64,000 bases of DNA from Chiridota heheva. Taxonomy: Eukaryota; Echinodermata; Holothuroidea; Apodida; Chiridotidae. Made by a program: the position numbers and the translations under genes. The stretch spans positions 1,196,001 to 1,260,000 of the forward strand of contig JAIGNY010001174.1 of the NCBI GenBank assembly GCA_020152595.1, written 5' to 3'. Shown here piece after piece: positions 60,001 to 64,000 of the stretch. How positions within the stretch are numbered: position 1 is the stretch's first letter; the number at the start of each line of letters is the position of its first letter. The notes under the pieces are model-generated. The model was not told the DNA's origin. It made no database searches and saw only the letters and a list, made by a program, of their open reading frames with translations.

Positions 60001-63000
60001 GAGGTGTCGACCGACTGCAGGTTGCGACCGACTGCAGGTTGCGCGACCGACTGTAGGTTGCAAACACTGGAGGTTCGGCGGCTGCGAGTGCGAGCGACTG
60101 GAGGTTGCGACCGACTGGAGGTTGCGACCGACGGCAAGTTCGCGACCGACTGCAGGTTGCGAGTGACTGGAGGTTGCGGCGACTGGAGGTTGCGAGCGAC
60201 TGGAGGTTGCGAGCGACTGGAAGTTCGCGAGCGACTGGAGGTTGCGACCGACTGGAGGTTGCGATCGACTGACTGGAGGTTGCGAGCGACTGCAGGTTGC
60301 TACCGACTGCAGGTTGCTACCGACTGCAGGTTGCGACCGACTGCAGGTTGCGACCGACTGCAGGTTGCGAGCGACTGGAGGTTGCCAGCGACTGCAGGTT
60401 CGCGGCGACTGCAGGTTGCGGCGACTGCAGGTTGCGGCGACTGCAGGTTGCGGCGACTGGAGGTTCGCGGCGACTGGAGTTTGCGGCGACTGGAGGTTGC
60501 GACCGACTGCAGGTTCGCGACCGACTGCAGGTTCGCGACCGACTGCAGGTTGCGACCGACTGCAGGTTGCTACCGACTGAAGGTTCGCGACCGACTGCAG
60601 GTTCGCGACCGACTGGAGGTTGCGACCGACTGAAGGTTCGCGACCGACTGGAGGTTGCGACCGCTGGAGGTTCGACTGCGACCGACTGCAGGTTGCGACC
60701 GACTGCAGGTTGCGACCGACTGCAGGTTGCGACCGACTGCAGGTTGCGACCGACTGGAGGTTCGGCGCGACTGGAGGTTGCGGCGACTGGAGGTTGCGGC
60801 GACTGGAGGTTCTGGCGACTGGAGGTTCGCGACCGACTGCAGGTTCGCGACCGCTAGAGGTTGTGGCGACTGCAGGTTCGCGGCGACTGGCGGTTGCAAC
60901 CGACTGCAGGTTGCGACCGCCTGCAGGTTACGACCGACTGAAGGTTGCGGCGACTGGAGGTTGCGAGCTACTGCAGGTTGCGACCGACTGCAGGTTGCGA
61001 CCGACTGGAGGTTGCGAGCGACTCGAGTTTGCGACCGACTGCAGGTTGCGACCGACTGCAGGTTGCGACCGACTGAAGGTTGCGACCGACTGCAGGTTGC
61101 GACCGACTGCAGGTTGCGACCGACTGCAGGTTCGCGGCGACTGGAGGTTCGCGACCGACTGAAGGTTCTGGCGACTGGAGGTTGCGACCGCTGGAGGTTG
61201 CGGCGACTGCAGGTTGCGGCGACTGCAGGTTCGCGACCGACTGCAGGTTGCGACCGACTGCAGGTTGCGACCGACTGCAGGTTGCGACCCGACTGCAGGT
61301 TGCGGCGACTGGAGGTTGCGGCGACTGGAGGTTGCGGCGACTGGAGGTTCTGGCGACTGGAGGTTGCGGCGACTGGAGGTTGCGACCGGCGGCAGGTTGC
61401 GACCGACTGCAGGTTGCGGCGACTGGAGGTTGCGAGCCACTGGAGGTTGCGGCGACTGGAGGTTTGCGGCGACTGGAGGTTGCGGCGACTGGAGGTTGCG
61501 GCGACTGGAGGTTGCGGCGACTGGAGGTTGCGAGCGACCGACTGAAGGTTGCGACCGACTGCAGGTTGCGACCGACTGCAGGTTGCTAGCGACTGGAGGT
61601 TGCGGCGACTGGAGGTTGCGGCGACTGGAGGTTGCGAGCGACTGCAGGTGGCGGCGACTGGAGGTTGCGGCGACTGGAGGTTGCGGCGACTGGAGGTTGC
61701 GGCGACTGGAGGTTGCGGCGACTGGAGGTTGCGGCGACTGGAGGTTGCGGCGACTGGAGGTTGCGGCGACTGGAGGTTGCGGCGACTGGAGGTTGCGACC
61801 GACTGGAGATTGCGACCGACTGAAGGTTGCGACCGACTGCAGGTTGCGACCGACTGCAGGTTGCGAGCGACTGGAGGTTGCGAGCGACTGGATGTTGCGA
61901 GCGACTGAAGGTTGCGGCGACTGAAGGTTGCGAGCGACTGAAGGTTGCGAGCGACTGCAGGTTGCGAGCGACTGGAGGTTGCGAGCGACTCGAGTTTGCG
62001 AGCGACTGGAGGTAGCGACCGACTGCAGGTTGCGACCGACTGCAGGTTGCGACCGACTGCAGGTTCGCGACCGACTGGAGGTTGCGGCGACTGGAGGTTG
62101 CGGCGACTGGAGGTTGCGGCGACTGGAGGTTCGCGGCGACTGGAGGTTGCGAGCGACTGGAGGTTGCGAGCGACTGGAGGTTGCGAGCGACTCGAGTGTG
62201 CGAGCGACTGCAGGTTGCAACCGACTGCAGGTTGCGACCGCCTGCAGGTTACGACCGACTGAAGGTTGCGAGCGACTGGAGGTTGCGAGCTACTGGAGGT
62301 TGCGAGCTACTAGAGGTTGCGACCGCTAGAGGTTGTGAGCGACTGCAGGTTGCGAGCGACTGGCGGTTCGGCGACTGCAGGTTGCGACCGCTGGAGGTTG
62401 TGAGCGACTGGAGGTTGCGAGCGACTGCAGGTTGCGACTGACTGCAGGTTGCGACCGACTGGAGGTGTCGACCGACTGCAGGTTGCGACCGACTGCAGGT
62501 TGTGACCGACTGCAGGTTGCTAACACTGGAGGTTGCGGCAGGCCGCGAAAGTCGGCGACTGGAGGTTGTGACCGACTGGAGGTTGCGACCGACGGCAGGT
62601 TGCGACCGACTGCAGGATGCGACCGACTGGAGGTTGCGGCGACTGGAGGTTGCGGCGACTGGAGGTTGCGGCGACTGGAAGTTGCGAGCGACTGGAGGTT
62701 GCGACCGACTGGAGGTTCTGCGATCGACGACTGGAGGTTGCGGCGACTGCAGGTTGCGACTGACTGCAGGTTGCGCGCGCGACCGACTGCAGGTTGCGAC
62801 CGACTGCAGGTTGCGATCAGCTGGAGGTTGCGACCGACTGGAGGTTGCGACCGACTGGAGGTTGCGACCGCTGGAGGTTGTGGCGGCTGCAGGTTGCGAC
62901 CGACTGCAGGTTGCGACCGACTGCAGGTTGCGACCGACTGCAGGTTGCGACAGACTGCAGGTTGCGACCGACTGCAGGTTGCGACCGACTGCAGGTTGCT

Positions 63001-64000
63001 ACCGACTGCAGGTTGCGACCGCCTGCAGGTTCGCAGCGACTGGAGGCTGGCGGCGACTGGAGGTTGCGGCGACTGCAGGCCGCGAGCGACTGCAGGTTGG
63101 CGACTGCAGGTTGCGAGCGACTGCAGGTTGCGAGCGACTGGAGGTTGCGAGCGACTGGAGGTTGCGAGCGACTGGAGGTTGCGAGCGACTGGAGGTTGCG
63201 AGCGACTGGAGGTTGCGAGCGACTGGAGGTTGCGAGCGACTGGAGGTTGCGAGCGACTGGAGGTTGCGACCGACTGCAGGTTGCGACCGACTGCAGGTTG
63301 CGACCGACTGGAGGTTGCGACCGACTGGAGGTTGCGACCGACTGTAGGTTGCGACCGACTGGAGGTTCGCGACCGACGCAGGTTGCGACCGACTGCAGGT
63401 TCGCGACCGACTGCAGGTTGCGACCGACTGCAGGTTGCGGCGACTGGAGGCCGCGGCGACTGGAGGTTGCGAGCGACTGGAGGGTGCGAGCGACTGGAGG
63501 TTGCGGCGACTGGAGGTTGCGGCGACTGGAGGTTCGCGATCGACTGACTGGAGGTTCGCGACCCGACTGGAGATTGCGACCGACTGTAGGTTGCGACCGA
63601 CTGCAGGTTCGCGACCGACTGCAGGTTGCGGCGACTGCAGGTTCGCGAGCGACTGGATGTTGCGGCGACTGAAGGTTGCGGCGACTGAAGGTTCTGGCGA
63701 CTGAAGGTTCTGGCGACTGCAGGTTGCGGCGACTGGAGGTTGCGGCGACTCGAGTTTCGCGGCGACTGGAGGTAGCGACCGACTGCAGGTTGCGACCGAC
63801 TGCAGGTTGCGACCGACTGCAGGTTGCGAGCGACTGGAGGTTGCGAGCGACTGGAGGTTGCGAGCGACTGGAGGTTGCGAGCGACTGGAGGTTGCGAGCG
63901 ACTGGAGGTTGCGGCGACTGGAGGTTGCGGCGACTGGAGGTTCGCGAGCGACTCGAGTGTCGCGGCGACTGGAGGTTCTGGCGACTGGAGGTTGCGGCGA
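57061..64000. repeat. GC-rich 16/17-bp satellite array, at least 6.9 kb
   Basis: Over 400 tandem monomers in one orientation, running off the window end. Main forms: GCGACTGGAGGTTGCGA (17 bp), CCGACTGCAGGTTGCGA (17 bp) and GCGACTGGAGGTTGCG (16 bp). The centre varies as CTGGAG, CTGCAG (PstI), CTGAAG, CTCGAG (XhoI) or CTGTAG. Each monomer is an imperfect inverted repeat (GCGAC, five bases, GTTGC with a G-T pair). Forms occur in blocks: almost all CTGCAG at 57400-57640, almost all 17-bp CTGGAG at 63120-63260, almost all 16-bp at 61660-61800. It contains no start, splice or domain signals. Long frames on both strands exist because the monomer contains no stop in any frame. Confidence 0.97.

Noticed and set aside
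57061-64000. Long open reading frames (up to about 595 codons) on both strands of the satellite
   Set aside because: All are explained by a stop-free 16/17-bp monomer. The same peptide cycle appears in every frame, with no start context, domain or splice signal.
57061-64000. 17-bp monomer as a CENP-B box array
   Set aside because: The monomer does not contain the conserved TTCG and CGGG positions of the CENP-B box.

Overview
The window is eukaryotic, intron-rich and repeat-rich DNA from what is most likely a marine invertebrate. An echinoderm or close relative is my best guess, from the CR1/L2-like LINEs, tRNA-derived SINEs, long AT microsatellites and tandemly repeated snRNA genes; the species is not determined. 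Only two genic loci can be supported: the 5' part of one protein gene and a tandem cluster of U4 snRNA genes. Everything else is transposon remains, minisatellites and satellite DNA.

Region 1 (1-28,929, minus strand) is the 5' part of an SLC37A1/A2-like sugar-phosphate exchanger gene. Three coding exons join in frame: exon 1 at 28,862-28,929, exon 2 at 1,849-1,930 and exon 3 at 309-429. The rest of the gene lies beyond position 1. Intron 1 is about 26.9 kb. It holds two copies of one CR1/L2-like LINE in opposite orientation (2,512-5,298 and 13,865-16,613), a third unrelated LINE (26,246-28,780) ending about 80 bp from the exon 1 donor, a SINE with an intact 13-bp target duplication (25,771-26,045), a TIR element, several minisatellites and a 262-bp AT microsatellite.

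Region 2 (28,930-33,219) is the upstream flank of that gene, with one foldback TIR element and no other gene seen.

Region 3 (33,220-44,692) is the most notable part: a head-to-tail array of three units of about 2.8-3.8 kb plus a partial fourth. Each unit carries a 144-bp U4 spliceosomal snRNA gene on the plus strand with conserved upstream sequence (CCAAT box, PSE-like block and AT-rich block). The three long units also carry a truncated U4 pseudogene about 0.5 kb downstream. Units share internal minisatellites and subrepeats. Unit 2 lacks about 0.8 kb of spacer.

Region 4 (44,693-57,060) has no recognised gene. It contains an inverted fragment of the U4-unit spacer, an exact 99-bp duplication, TTAA-flanked TIR elements, degenerate tandem repeats, two AT microsatellites and about 3.5 kb of GGGATGGCATATGG-type repeats including a 47-bp minisatellite.

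Region 5 (57,061-64,000, running off the end) is a GC-rich satellite of 16/17-bp monomers with at least two subfamilies and a higher-order pattern of 1.2-1.5 kb. Its long open frames on both strands follow from the monomer and are not genes.

The SLC37A-like gene would encode an ER-associated phosphate-linked sugar-phosphate transporter, and the U4 genes a core spliceosome RNA. No functional link between them is suggested.
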